Part shown: positions 1 through 7,317 of the stretch, in pieces | Position numbering within the stretch: position 1 is the first letter of the stretch | Layout: every line of letters begins with the position of its first letter | Notes under the pieces: model-generated | What the model saw: the letters and a program-made list of their open reading frames with translations, nothing else | The model's database searches: none | What the model was told of the DNA's origin: nothing | Assembly: GCA_905193585.1 (NCBI GenBank) | Contig: CAJJPG010000044.1 | Location: forward strand, 1 to 12,875 | From: an uncultured Oscillospiraceae bacterium | Lineage (GTDB): Bacteria; Bacillota; Clostridia; Oscillospirales; Acutalibacteraceae | Direction: 5' to 3' | DNA length: 12,875 nucleotides | Position numbers and translations under genes: made by a program

Positions 1-959
1 ATAAACATTGAAAGCAGCGTAAAAAGCGGGTCAATGCCCATTTGCCTGCCTATTATTTTAGGCTCGGCAAAGTTTCTTATAACGGTTATCACCGCATAAA
101 TCAGCAGTATTCCTATACCGAGCCCTGTATTTTTATATAAAATCTCGGCTATGCCCCAGGGTATCAGTACCGTACCCGTACCCAGCACCGGCAGAATATC
201 AATAACCGCAATTAAAAGGCTTAAAAGCAGCGCATATTTTACCCTTAAAATAAGAAAACCCGCGGAAAGCTCCAAAAAGGTCATAAGCATTAAAATGGCA
301 TATCCCTTTAACAGCTTAAAAACACTGCCCACCAGAATATTCTTGATTTTCAGGCAGTTATCATATGTTTTTTTGCCTATAACGCCGCCTGCGAATTTTG
401 AAAGCTCCCTGAAATCAGCGGCGATGTAGCACCCCGCCACCACCGATATAATGCAGCTTAGTAAAAAGGATGGCGCGCGCTTTACCGCTGCCCCCGCAAA
501 GGAAGACACCGCACCGCCCGCAACCGAAGCGATGCGGTCTAAAAAGCCGCTCCACAGCGTATCGGCGGCAGAGGCGAATTCATCGGGCAGCTTTTTAAAC
601 AGCGCGTTGAAATCACTGCGTACAGAGGAAATTATTTGCCCCATCTCCCCCGTTTTGCCCGATAATTCCCGCATAATTCCGCCCGCCGCGTTGGTAAACC
701 CTAACGCTGCGAAAAACAAAACCGCCGCCAACGCAGCGAAAACCGCAATAGTCAGTACAACCGCCGATATTTTGGGCTTCAGGCGGGTCTTACCCGAAAT
801 GAAATAAGCGGGCTTTTGCACCGCCCAGGCTATAAGCCCGCCTATTATAAACGGCATCAGATATTTCAGCAAAAACCGGCAAACAATAAAAACAATAGCC
901 CCTACCGTTACAATGTACGCCGTTGTAATTAAAAACTTCTTTTTTGCCTGCTCATCCAA
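1..959 (-). CDS. ytvI: Sporulation integral membrane protein YtvI (AI-2E transporter family), 3' end outside window
   Basis: The reverse strand reads open from 959 to the window edge: 319 codons with no stop. The protein is strongly hydrophobic. An N-terminal pair of membrane segments lies at about residues 9-45 and another segment at 63-90. A polar middle stretch follows, then a membrane block ending in the AI-2E family signature: VIDILPVLGTGTVLIPWG, then EPKIIGRQMGIDPL near the edge. This pattern (DxLPVxGtG, EPkivGkqiG.hPL) is typical of the YtvI branch found in spore formers, whose members are about 350-370 aa, so only some 30-50 residues are missing. The role of YtvI in sporulation is not well defined; AI-2E relatives are putative permeases. 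I chose the TTG start at 959-957 because no ATG or GTG lies in frame before the upstream stop, and a weak GGGCGG lies 9 bases upstream. The gene is divergent from the homoserine operon. Family call is firm; exact start less so. Confidence 0.85.
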   Translation of the reverse strand, partial: MDEQAKKKFLITTAYIVTVGAIVFIVCRFLLKYLMPFIIGGLIAWAVQKPAYFISGKTRLKPKISAVVLTIAVFAALAAVLFFAALGFTNAAGGIMRELSGKTGEMGQIISSVRSDFNALFKKLPDEFASAADTLWSGFLDRIASVAGGAVSSFAGAAVKRAPSFLLSCIISVVAGCYIAADFRELSKFAGGVIGKKTYDNCLKIKNILVGSVFKLLKGYAILMLMTFLELSAGFLILRVKYALLLSLLIAVIDILPVLGTGTVLIPWGIAEILYKNTGLGIGILLIYAVITVIRNFAEPKIIGRQMGIDPLFTLLSMF

Positions 960-982
960 AGGAAAACACCGCCCTGTAATAA

Positions 983-1011
983 CTTTTATATAATTTTTAC
1001 ATTTATGTCAA
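983..1011 (-). promoter_or_regulatory. Possible promoter of the ytvI-like gene
   Basis: On the reverse strand a perfect TTGACA (1011-1006) is followed after 17 bases by TAAAAG (988-983), or after 15 bases by TATAAA (990-985). The -35 is consensus but the -10 is weak, so this is a guess. A sporulation-sigma promoter could be used instead. Confidence 0.35.
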
Positions 1012-1027
1012 AAAGGCAATTTTTTTG

Positions 1028-1056
1028 TTGCTTTTATACCCGCGCTGTACTATAAT
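1028..1056 (+). promoter_or_regulatory. Sigma-A promoter of the ACT regulator-hom-lysC operon
   Basis: TTGCTT (1028-1033) and a perfect TATAAT (1051-1056) are separated by exactly 17 bases. Transcription should start near 1063, giving a leader of only about 26 bases before the ATG at 1089. That leaves no room for a T-box or riboswitch, so control must act at initiation or elsewhere. Confidence 0.75.
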
Positions 1057-1072
1057 AGAATACAATAGTTCA
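1046..1072 (+). promoter_or_regulatory. Imperfect inverted repeat over the -10/+1, candidate operator
   Basis: The half-sites TGTACTAT (1046-1053) and ATAGTTCA (1065-1072) are complementary at 7 of 8 positions, with an 11-base gap. The repeat covers the -10 box and the predicted start point, where a bound repressor would block initiation. The first gene of the operon encodes an HTH+ACT protein, so self-regulation is a reasonable inference, but no motif for this family was recognised here. Confidence 0.35.
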
Positions 1073-1088
1073 CGTACGGAGGACAATT

Positions 1089-1523
1089 ATGGATAAAAAA
1101 AGCTATCTGCTGATTGACGCCGATATTCTGCCGCCCGTGTTTGCGGGGGTTATACGCGCAAAAGAGCTGCTGGCAGGCGGTAAGCTTTCAACGGCGCAGG
1201 CGGTAAAGGAAGCGGGTATTTCAAGATCCGCCTTTTATAAGTATAAGGATTTTGTTTTTAAATATTCGGGTTCGGGCGATACTTTAAGCCTTAACGCACA
1301 GCTTTCCGACCGTGCGGGCGTTTTTTCGGCGCTTACCGCGGCGCTTTTCAGCTGCGGCGCAAATATTATTACCGTGTCGCAGGGGCTGCCCGAAAACGGC
1401 AAGGCGAACGTATCGTTGACGCTTAGCATCGGCTCTGAAATGTCCGCCGAGGAGCTTATAAACAGGCTGCTTAAAACCGACGGCGTAATTTCAATAAACA
1501 GAATTGACGGAGGCAAAAAATGA
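1089..1523 (+). CDS. HTH and ACT domain regulator, PheB/ThrR-like (UPF0735)
   Basis: A 144-residue protein with two parts. An N-terminal helix-turn-helix lies at about residues 34-53 (STAQAVKEAGISRSAFYKYK). A C-terminal ACT domain lies at about 66-140 with the LSDRAGV turn near 72-78 that normally contacts an amino-acid ligand. This is the architecture and size of the UPF0735/PheB family; to my knowledge the Bacillus subtilis member represses threonine-pathway genes and has been called ThrR. The ATG has a strong GGAGGA ribosome binding site 5 bases upstream. The stop overlaps the hom start as ATGA, so the two are translationally coupled. Position ahead of hom and aspartate kinase fits a local sensor of threonine or a related amino acid. 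Family is clear; the ligand and targets are inferred. Confidence 0.85.
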   Translation: MDKKSYLLIDADILPPVFAGVIRAKELLAGGKLSTAQAVKEAGISRSAFYKYKDFVFKYSGSGDTLSLNAQLSDRAGVFSALTAALFSCGANIITVSQGLPENGKANVSLTLSIGSEMSAEELINRLLKTDGVISINRIDGGKK

Positions 1524-2749
1524 CAAATGTTGCAATAATGGGTCATGGCGTTGTAGGCTCGGGAACCGCCGAAATACTCATAAATCACCCCGAGCGCATA
1601 GAAAAAGCGGCGCACACCGCAGTAAACGTTAAGTATATACTTGACCTTCGTGAATTCCCGGGGCTTTCCTACAGTGATAAATTCGTAAAGGATTTTAACA
1701 TTATACTGAACGACGATAGCGTAAGGGTGGTAGCCGAGGTTATGGGCGGAATTAACCCCGCTTACGATTTTGTTAAAAAATGCCTTGAAAAAGGCAAGAG
1801 CGTAGTCACCTCAAATAAAGAGCTTGTAGCCGCAAAGGGCGCCGAGCTTTTGAAAATTGCGGCGGAAAATAACGCGAATTTCCTGTTTGAAGCAAGCGTG
1901 GGCGGCGGTATACCCGTGCTGCGCCCCATATCGCAGTGCCTTGCCGCAAACGAGATAACCGAAATTTTCGGAATTTTAAACGGAACTACTAACTACATTT
2001 TAAATAAAATGATAATAGAGAATATGGATTTTGATTCCGCGCTCGCTTTGGCGCAGGAAAAAGGCTTTGCCGAGAAAAACCCCGCGGCGGATATTGAGGG
2101 GCACGACGCCTGCCGCAAGATATGCATATTGGCGGCTCTTGCTTTCGGCAAGCACGTTTACCCCGAGCAGGTGGAAACCGAGGGCATAACCGATATTACG
2201 CTTGACGACGTTGAGTATGCCGACAGCTTCGGCTGCACCGTAAAGCTGATAGGCAGGGCGAAAAAGCTTGAAAACGGCAAAATTACCGCCACCGTGCGCC
2301 CCACGCTTGTAAGCCGCGACTGTATTCTCTCGGGCGTAAACGGCGTGTTCAACGCTATCAATGTAAGGGGCGATGAAACGGGCGACGTTATGTTCTACGG
2401 CAAGGGCGCGGGAAAAGAGGCAACCGCCAGCGCGGTTGTTGCCGATATGATAGACTGCGTAAAGCACCTTGATACCCGCAAATACGTCTTTTGGGAAGAG
2501 GGCAGCGCCGATTATGTGGATAATTCGTGCGACGAGCCCACAAGACTTTTTGTACTGCTGCGCGGCGATAATTATGACGGACTTGTTTCCGAGGTTGAAA
2601 GCGCTTTTCACGGTGTATCGTGCGTTAAAAACAAGTTTAAAAACGAAATAGCATTTTTAACCGCAAGCGAAAAACCGAGCGTAACGCTTGAAAAACTTTC
2701 AAGGCTTAAAAATATAAAATCCCGCAAAATTTTAAATACTATGATTTAA
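1520..2749 (+). CDS. hom: Homoserine dehydrogenase
   Basis: It reduces aspartate semialdehyde to homoserine with NAD(P)H, at the branch to threonine and methionine. The 409-residue protein starts with a Rossmann fold (MTNVAIMGHGVVGSG, glycines at 8, 10, 13). It then has TSNKELVAAKG, the substrate-site stretch GILNGTTNYILN, and ADIEGHDACRKICILAALAFG, which keeps the Asp and Lys of the family catalytic motif. The C-terminal 65-70 residues lie where most bacterial enzymes carry an ACT domain, but the usual D-x-P-G-V turn is not recognisable (RGDNYDGLVSEVESAF instead), so threonine feedback may be altered. The ATG overlaps the upstream stop and has GGAGG 6 bases away. Thr biosynthesis genes thrB and thrC are not in the window. 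Length is slightly under the usual 430. Confidence 0.96.
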   Translation: MTNVAIMGHGVVGSGTAEILINHPERIEKAAHTAVNVKYILDLREFPGLSYSDKFVKDFNIILNDDSVRVVAEVMGGINPAYDFVKKCLEKGKSVVTSNKELVAAKGAELLKIAAENNANFLFEASVGGGIPVLRPISQCLAANEITEIFGILNGTTNYILNKMIIENMDFDSALALAQEKGFAEKNPAADIEGHDACRKICILAALAFGKHVYPEQVETEGITDITLDDVEYADSFGCTVKLIGRAKKLENGKITATVRPTLVSRDCILSGVNGVFNAINVRGDETGDVMFYGKGAGKEATASAVVADMIDCVKHLDTRKYVFWEEGSADYVDNSCDEPTRLFVLLRGDNYDGLVSEVESAFHGVSCVKNKFKNEIAFLTASEKPSVTLEKLSRLKNIKSRKILNTMI

Positions 2750-2766
2750 CCGAGGGGGTTTACCTA

Positions 2767-3975
2767 ATGTCTTTAATGGTAAAAAAATTCGGCGGTTCGT
2801 CGGTTGCGAACGCCGAAAGAGTTTTCAATGTTGCAAACATTATAACCGAGGATTATAAAAAGGGCAACGACGTTGTGGTAGTGGTTTCCGCCCAGGGCGA
2901 TACTACCGACGAGCTTATAGCAAAAGCAAAGGAGATAAATCCCGACGGCGGTTCTAAAAGAGAGCTTGATATGCTTTTATCGGCAGGGGAGCAGATGTCA
3001 ATAGCGCTGCTTGCCATGGCGATTGAAAAGCTCGGCTTTCCCGTTATTTCCCTGCTCGGGTGGCAGGCGGGCTTTGCTACCGATTCAAACCACGGGATAG
3101 CGCGCATTAAAAAGGTAAACGCCGAGCGCATACGCAATGAAATTTCAAAGCGCAATATAGTAATTGTGGCGGGCTTTCAGGGGCTTAATAAATACGATGA
3201 TATAACCACCCTCGGCCGCGGCGGGTCGGATACAAGCGCGGTAGCCATAGCCGCCTCAATGAAAGCGGACGTGTGCCAGATTTATACGGATGTTGACGGC
3301 GTTTACACCGCCGACCCGCGCAAGGTTCCCACGGCGCGCAAAATGGACGAAATAGCCTACGATGAAATGCTTGAGCTTGCAACGCTCGGCGCGCAGGTAC
3401 TTAACAACCGCTCGGTTGAAATGGCTAAAAAATATAATGTTGAGCTTGAGGTGCTTTCCAGTCTTGAAAGCAAACCCGGCACTATCGTAAAGGAGACGGT
3501 AAAAATGGAAAAGACACTTATAAGAGGCGTTGCCAAGGATACAAACGTAGCTACAATTTCCGTTATAGGCTTAAAGGACACTCCCGGAGTAGCCTTTAAA
3601 ATTTTCAATAAATTGGCGCAGTACAAAATTAACGTTGATATAATTTTGCAGTCGGTCGGCAGAGACGCCACAAAGGACATAACCTTTACCGTACCGCTTG
3701 ACGACGGCAAGACCGCCGTATCCGCCATTGAGGGTATGAAAGACAGCCTTAACTATAAGGAAGTAAGCATTGACGACTCTATAGCTAAAATTTCGGTTGT
3801 CGGCGCGGGTATGGAAAGTCACCCGGGTGTTGCCTCTAAAATGTTCGAGGCGCTTTATGACGCGGGCATAAACATTCGTATGATAGCTACAAGCGAAATT
3901 AAAATTTCCGTGCTTATTGACGCAAAGGACGCCGACCGCGCGGTAAGAGTGGTTCACGACGCGTTTATATTTTAA
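2767..3975 (+). CDS. lysC: Aspartate kinase (LysC type, catalytic domain plus two ACT domains)
   Basis: It phosphorylates aspartate, the first step toward lysine, threonine and methionine. The 402-residue protein has the amino-acid kinase signature KFGGSSV at 7-13, the nucleotide-site GRGGSDTSA at about 150-158, and YTDVDGVYTADPR at 173-185. Two regulatory ACT units follow, with DTPGVA near 271 and SHPGVA near 351. The length matches single-function LysC enzymes (about 400-410 aa). The start at 2767 has GAGGGGG 8 bases upstream; a second ATG three codons later is closer to the family's usual N-terminus but worse placed. It lies 17 bases after hom, so it belongs to the same operon. Which end product inhibits it cannot be read from the sequence. 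An internal start at codon 247 is described separately. Confidence 0.96.
   Translation: MSLMVKKFGGSSVANAERVFNVANIITEDYKKGNDVVVVVSAQGDTTDELIAKAKEINPDGGSKRELDMLLSAGEQMSIALLAMAIEKLGFPVISLLGWQAGFATDSNHGIARIKKVNAERIRNEISKRNIVIVAGFQGLNKYDDITTLGRGGSDTSAVAIAASMKADVCQIYTDVDGVYTADPRKVPTARKMDEIAYDEMLELATLGAQVLNNRSVEMAKKYNVELEVLSSLESKPGTIVKETVKMEKTLIRGVAKDTNVATISVIGLKDTPGVAFKIFNKLAQYKINVDIILQSVGRDATKDITFTVPLDDGKTAVSAIEGMKDSLNYKEVSIDDSIAKISVVGAGMESHPGVASKMFEALYDAGINIRMIATSEIKISVLIDAKDADRAVRVVHDAFIF
3489..3507 (+). promoter_or_regulatory. Internal ribosome binding site and in-frame ATG inside lysC (possible beta-subunit start)
   Basis: AAAGGAG (3489-3495) lies 9 bases before an in-frame ATG (3505-3507, codon 247 of aspartate kinase). 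Initiation here would give a 156-residue protein consisting of the ACT regulatory region only. Bacillus subtilis LysC is known to make such an in-frame beta subunit from about codon 246, so the position matches closely. Whether this organism uses it is inference. Confidence 0.6.
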
Positions 3976-4011
3976 TTTCGGTTAAACGATAACAGCATTT
4001 TTATGTAAACC

Positions 4012-4093
4012 AAAGGCTCCCTTCTTTTGCGTAAGCAAATAGAGGGGACCGCCGTCGTCAGCGGCTGTCGTGCGAATACACGACTGAGGGGTA
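4012..4093 (+). repeat. Three-hairpin interspersed repeat element
   Basis: The element is bounded by GGCTCCCTT on the left and CTGAGGGGTA on the right, and the ends are complementary in their CTCCC/GAGGG cores. Between them lie three small hairpins: TTTGC/GCAAA (4026-4030 with 4035-4039), CCGC/GCGG (4049-4052 with 4061-4064) and a perfect GTCGTG/CACGAC (4067-4072 with 4079-4084). The overall form (GGCTCCCTT...CTGTC...GACTGAGGG) resembles a short repeat I recognise from many Oscillospirales genomes; strand is arbitrary. It codes for nothing obvious and lacks a following T-run, so it is not a standard terminator, although it may act as one for the lysC operon. Confidence 0.6.
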
Positions 4094-4095
4094 TT

Positions 4096-4130
4096 TATCT
4101 AATATCTAATATCTACCGTCTAATATCTGA
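4096..4130 (+). repeat. Degenerate TATCTAA heptamer tandem repeat
   Basis: Two exact TATCTAA units (4096-4102, 4103-4109) are followed by TATCTAC, a CG dinucleotide, a shortened TCTAA and TATCTGA. The array lies directly after the three-hairpin element and ends 35 bases before the phosphoglucomutase -35 box. It is too short and too regular in period to be a CRISPR array. It may be part of the same repeat family or slippage next to it. Confidence 0.6.
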
Positions 4131-4165
4131 TTTTTTATATTTTCAAGAAAAAATTCTCTTTTCAC

Positions 4166-4194
4166 TTGTTATCGTATGAAAAATTTGCTATAAT
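4166..4194 (+). promoter_or_regulatory. Sigma-A promoter of the phosphoglucomutase gene
   Basis: TTGTTA (4166-4171) and a perfect TATAAT (4189-4194) have exactly 17 bases between them. The predicted start near 4201 leaves a leader of about 25 bases. The promoter lies beyond both repeat elements, so the gene is probably expressed apart from the lysC operon. Confidence 0.75.
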
Positions 4195-4211
4195 ATCGTT
4201 AGACTATTTAT

Positions 4212-4217
4212 AAGGAG
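4212..4217 (+). promoter_or_regulatory. Ribosome binding site that fixes the phosphoglucomutase start
   Basis: AAGGAG lies 8 bases before the ATG at 4226. A longer reading frame opens with GTG at 4217, but that codon overlaps this site, so the ATG is the real start. Confidence 0.8.
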
Positions 4218-4225
4218 TGTGCCAT

Positions 4226-5935
4226 ATGGTCAACGAAAAATATCAGCTATGGTGTGAAAAGGCAGTCGGCGATCCCGACCTTGTAAAAGAGCTTGACTCT
4301 ATTAAGGATGACGAGGCGGCAATATCAGACGCATTTTATAAAGATCTTGAATTCGGCACGGGCGGACTTCGCGGCGTTATAGGCGCGGGCACCAACCGAA
4401 TGAATATATATACCGTCGGCAAGGCGTCGCAGGGGCTTGCGGCGTATGTAAATTCCGTAAAGCAGAACGGTAAAATTGCCGTTGCTTATGACAGCCGCAT
4501 TAAAAGCGAGCTTTTCGCGCGCACCGCGGCTTCCGTCTTCGCGGCAAACGGTATAAAGGTTTATATATATAAGGAGCTTATGCCCACCCCCATGCTTTCA
4601 TACGCCGTGCGCAGGCTTGGGTGCGACGCGGGCGTGGTTGTAACCGCAAGCCATAACCCCGCAAAATACAACGGCTATAAGGCATACGGCCCAGACGGCT
4701 GCCAGTTGGGTCTTGAAGCCGCCGATTATGTGCTTTCCATTATGAATAAGGTAGATATTTTCGACGAGGTTAAAACGGTTGATTTTGATACCGCCGTTAA
4801 AAACGGAAATATTGAGTTTATAGGCGACGACGTAATTGAAGATTACTTAAACTGCGTTCTTGCCTGCCGCGTAGCGCCCGAGGCGGACGTTAAGTCGCTC
4901 AAAGTTATATACACACCCCTGCACGGCAGCGGAAACAAGCCTGTAAGAAGTATTCTTAGTAAAATCGGCGTTGAAAACGTAACGGTAGTTCCCGAGCAGG
5001 AAATGCCTAACGGCAATTTCCCCACCGCCCCCTATCCAAACCCCGAAATTCGCCAGGCTTTTGAGTGCGCTTTAAAGCTTGCCGAAACCGTAAAGCCCGA
5101 CCTGCTGCTTGCGACTGACCCCGATTGCGACCGCGTGGGCATTGCCGTAAACACGGGCGACGATTATAAATTGCTTTCAGGCAACGATGTGGGCGCGCTG
5201 CTGCTTGATTTCGTGCTTTCCCGCCGCAAGGCAAACGGCACGTTACCCGAAAAACCGATTGCCGTTAAAACCATTGTTACAACCGAGCTTTGCAGAAAAA
5301 TTGCCGCCGACTACGGCTGCGAACTGCGCGACGTTCTGACCGGCTTTAAGTTTATAGGCGAGCAGATAACCAATCTTGAAGAAAAGGGCGAAGAAAACCG
5401 CTTTGTATTCGGCTTTGAGGAAAGCTACGGCTATTTGGGCGGCACCTATGTGCGCGATAAGGACGCGGTTATTGCCTCAATGCTTATTTGCGAAATGGTG
5501 GCTTTCTATAAAGCTAAGGGGCTTTTGCTTACCGACGTTTTAGACGGGCTTTATAAGAAATACGGCTATTATTTCTGCTCGCAAAAGAGCTTTACCTGCG
5601 AGGGTGAAAGCGGCATGAAGCGCATTGCGGAAATAATGGATACCCTGCGAAGAGATACTCCCGCCGAAATTGCTGGCGAAAAGGTTGTAAAAGCAGACGA
5701 TTACGAAAAATCGGTAAGCCGCAACCTTAAAAACGGCACCGAAAGCAAAATCACGCTGCCTGTTTCCAACGTTCTTTGCTATTATATGGCTGACGGCAGC
5801 TCACTTATAGTCCGTCCTTCCGGTACAGAGCCTAAAATCAAGCTTTATATCGGCTCGGTAGGCGTAACTGAGGAAGACGCAATTGCAAAGCGCACCGCGC
5901 TTGAAGAAAGCGGCACAAAGCTGCTCGGATTTTAA
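4226..5935 (+). CDS. pgcA: Alpha-phosphoglucomutase / phosphomannomutase
   Basis: It interconverts glucose 1-phosphate and glucose 6-phosphate (and often the mannose phosphates), linking glycolysis to glycogen, exopolysaccharide and cell-wall sugar nucleotides. The 569-residue cytosolic enzyme has the four family landmarks in order: TASHNPAKYNG with the phosphorylated serine at about residue 142, the metal loop DPDCDRVG at about 298-305, the sugar-specificity loop GFEESYGYL near 400, and the phosphate-binding RPSGTEPKIKLY near the C-terminus. The size matches the long Firmicutes type (PgcA, about 570-580 aa) rather than the 450-residue GlmM or ManB types. It is a single-gene unit with its own promoter and shares a bidirectional terminator with the convergent GH10 gene. 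Specificity between glucose and mannose is not decidable here. Confidence 0.93.
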   Translation: MVNEKYQLWCEKAVGDPDLVKELDSIKDDEAAISDAFYKDLEFGTGGLRGVIGAGTNRMNIYTVGKASQGLAAYVNSVKQNGKIAVAYDSRIKSELFARTAASVFAANGIKVYIYKELMPTPMLSYAVRRLGCDAGVVVTASHNPAKYNGYKAYGPDGCQLGLEAADYVLSIMNKVDIFDEVKTVDFDTAVKNGNIEFIGDDVIEDYLNCVLACRVAPEADVKSLKVIYTPLHGSGNKPVRSILSKIGVENVTVVPEQEMPNGNFPTAPYPNPEIRQAFECALKLAETVKPDLLLATDPDCDRVGIAVNTGDDYKLLSGNDVGALLLDFVLSRRKANGTLPEKPIAVKTIVTTELCRKIAADYGCELRDVLTGFKFIGEQITNLEEKGEENRFVFGFEESYGYLGGTYVRDKDAVIASMLICEMVAFYKAKGLLLTDVLDGLYKKYGYYFCSQKSFTCEGESGMKRIAEIMDTLRRDTPAEIAGEKVVKADDYEKSVSRNLKNGTESKITLPVSNVLCYYMADGSSLIVRPSGTEPKIKLYIGSVGVTEEDAIAKRTALEESGTKLLGF

Positions 5936-5950
5936 AATAACGATATGCAT

Positions 5951-5999
5951 ATAAGTAAAAAAGCGGAGCATAAATTACTATGCCCTGCTTTTTACTTAT
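5951..5999. terminator. Bidirectional intrinsic terminator between pgcA and the GH10 gene
   Basis: A long near-perfect inverted repeat: ATAAGTAAAAAAGCGGAGCATA against TATGCCCTGCTTTTTACTTAT, with a 6-base loop. The G/C core is flanked by an A-tract on the left and a T-tract on the right, so either strand gives a stem ending in U residues. It lies in the gap between two convergent genes, 15 bases after the pgcA stop and 1 base before the GH10 stop. Confidence 0.85.
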
Positions 6000-6000
6000 T

Positions 6001-7317
6001 TTAGAAAATTATTTCCGTCACCGCATGCTCGCCCTTATGTATTCCGAAATCAGCAGTAAAATCCTTTCCGGCTATACTGTAATTGCCGTAAAATCCGCGG
6101 AACTCGGCATAACCGTTTTCATCGGTTGTAAGCTCTGTTTCGGTGTGCCATACCTCGTTTATCAGCTTTTCAAGCCTTATACCCGCCTTTTTCGGGGTCA
6201 AATCGTGGTGCCACAGCCCGCCGCGGCACTGGTTTTCGTTCCAGCTGCCTGTGCCGTCGTCATAGGCATAGCCGTCGGGAATATTCCAGTAAATTATATC
6301 CTGCATTGCCGGGTGACTGAACCATACAGAGTAAAGCAGCTCAAGCAGATCCGCCTGTAATTCCTCGTCCTCAGCGGTATCGCCGAAGGTCGGCACCGTA
6401 ACCTCGGTCATTTCAAGCGGCAGTCCCAGCTCGGCTATTATGTCAAGTCCCTTAAGATTTATAAGCGGGTCAACCAATTTTTCGCCCCGCTTAACGCTGT
6501 TTTCGTATGCCTCGCCGGTTTTATCGGTTGCGCCGGTGAAAATATGGTGCTGCAAGCCTATTTTATCGATTTCCGCGCCGCTTTTAAGCGCGTTTTCAAT
6601 CATCATAAAGTAAGCGTTGCGGTATTTTGCTGCACTCAAATTAACCAGCGGGTTACCCTCGTTTATAACCAGTGTTTCATTCGGGAAATATTTTCTTGCA
6701 AGCGCAAATGACCATTCTATTATATCGTGCTTGCTGCTGATAACGCTTTTGTAGCCCCACCACTGCTCGCAAAGCAATTCGTTAATTACCTCAAATTCAA
6801 GCAGTCTTCCCGTAAAGCGCTCGGATATTTGTCTGAAACGCTCCTCATAAAGCTTTTCCATAGCCTTCATATCATCGCGCGGCAGCCATTCAGGTATAAA
6901 TTTATCATACACAAGACAATGCAGCTTAGGCATTATACCGTTTTCCTCGCAGTATTCCACGCAAAGCTCGGGGGCGGGTCTGCGCCATACCTTACCGCTG
7001 TTTTTATCATAGCGCGGTTTGCCCTTTTCGGGCTCTAAACCGTCCCAATAAAACGGAACGGTTGCAAGGTTAAAGCATTTTTTAAAATTCGCGCGGTATC
7101 TTTGGTTATATTCTTCGTTATCAAATTCTTCAAGCATAAAAATATTTGCGCCGAAACCGAAATCGTGTGAAAGCTGGTTGACCTTAACTTTTGCGTTTTT
7201 AATCGGTCTGCCCTCAGCGTCGGTAAGGCGCAGCTTGCAGTAGCCCTTACGGTATTTTTCAATATCGTTTTTTACTCTGCCCTCAAGCAATTCGCGGCTG
7301 TCCTCCGCTGCTTTCAT
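6001..7317 (-). CDS. Glycoside hydrolase family 10 protein (endo-1,4-beta-xylanase-like), no signal peptide
   Basis: The 438-residue protein has a short beta-rich N-terminal segment (about residues 25-58, ending FGFGANIF), then a GH10-like barrel. The predicted acid/base is Glu180 in FEVINE (usual form WDVVNE) and the predicted nucleophile Glu305 in LEMTEV (usual form ITELD). KLHCLVY near 131-137 and GLQHHIF near 254-260 occupy places of conserved GH10 substrate-site histidines. A short beta segment (after about 395) closes the protein. There is no signal peptide, anchor or binding module, so it probably acts in the cytoplasm on imported xylo-oligosaccharides or another beta-linked oligosaccharide. 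The ATG at 7317 has no ribosome binding site of its own and overlaps the stop of an 11-codon ORF; see that entry. The frame above it closes at a TAA, so the N-terminus may be frameshifted. Family call firm, substrate uncertain. Confidence 0.85.
   Translation of the reverse strand: MKAAEDSRELLEGRVKNDIEKYRKGYCKLRLTDAEGRPIKNAKVKVNQLSHDFGFGANIFMLEEFDNEEYNQRYRANFKKCFNLATVPFYWDGLEPEKGKPRYDKNSGKVWRRPAPELCVEYCEENGIMPKLHCLVYDKFIPEWLPRDDMKAMEKLYEERFRQISERFTGRLLEFEVINELLCEQWWGYKSVISSKHDIIEWSFALARKYFPNETLVINEGNPLVNLSAAKYRNAYFMMIENALKSGAEIDKIGLQHHIFTGATDKTGEAYENSVKRGEKLVDPLINLKGLDIIAELGLPLEMTEVTVPTFGDTAEDEELQADLLELLYSVWFSHPAMQDIIYWNIPDGYAYDDGTGSWNENQCRGGLWHHDLTPKKAGIRLEKLINEVWHTETELTTDENGYAEFRGFYGNYSIAGKDFTADFGIHKGEHAVTEIIF

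Noticed and set aside
151..807. Two rightward ORFs of 92 and 118 codons
   Set aside because: They are antisense to the partial ytvI-like gene, whose reverse-strand translation is a clear AI-2E family protein.
2000..2611. 203-codon leftward ORF
   Set aside because: Antisense shadow of homoserine dehydrogenase, with no ribosome binding site or recognisable domain.
3976..4011. Intrinsic terminator after lysC
   Set aside because: No stem followed by a T-run was found; only the nearby hairpin repeat might end transcription.
4012..4093. Riboswitch or T-box leader of the phosphoglucomutase gene
   Set aside because: The pgcA promoter lies downstream of this element, so it is outside the pgcA transcript. 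No known riboswitch core was recognised.
4096..4130. CRISPR-like array
   Set aside because: Units are 7 bases with no spacers of regular length and no cas genes nearby.
4217..4225. GTG start giving a phosphoglucomutase three residues longer
   Set aside because: The GTG overlaps the AAGGAG ribosome binding site; the ATG at 4226 is correctly spaced.
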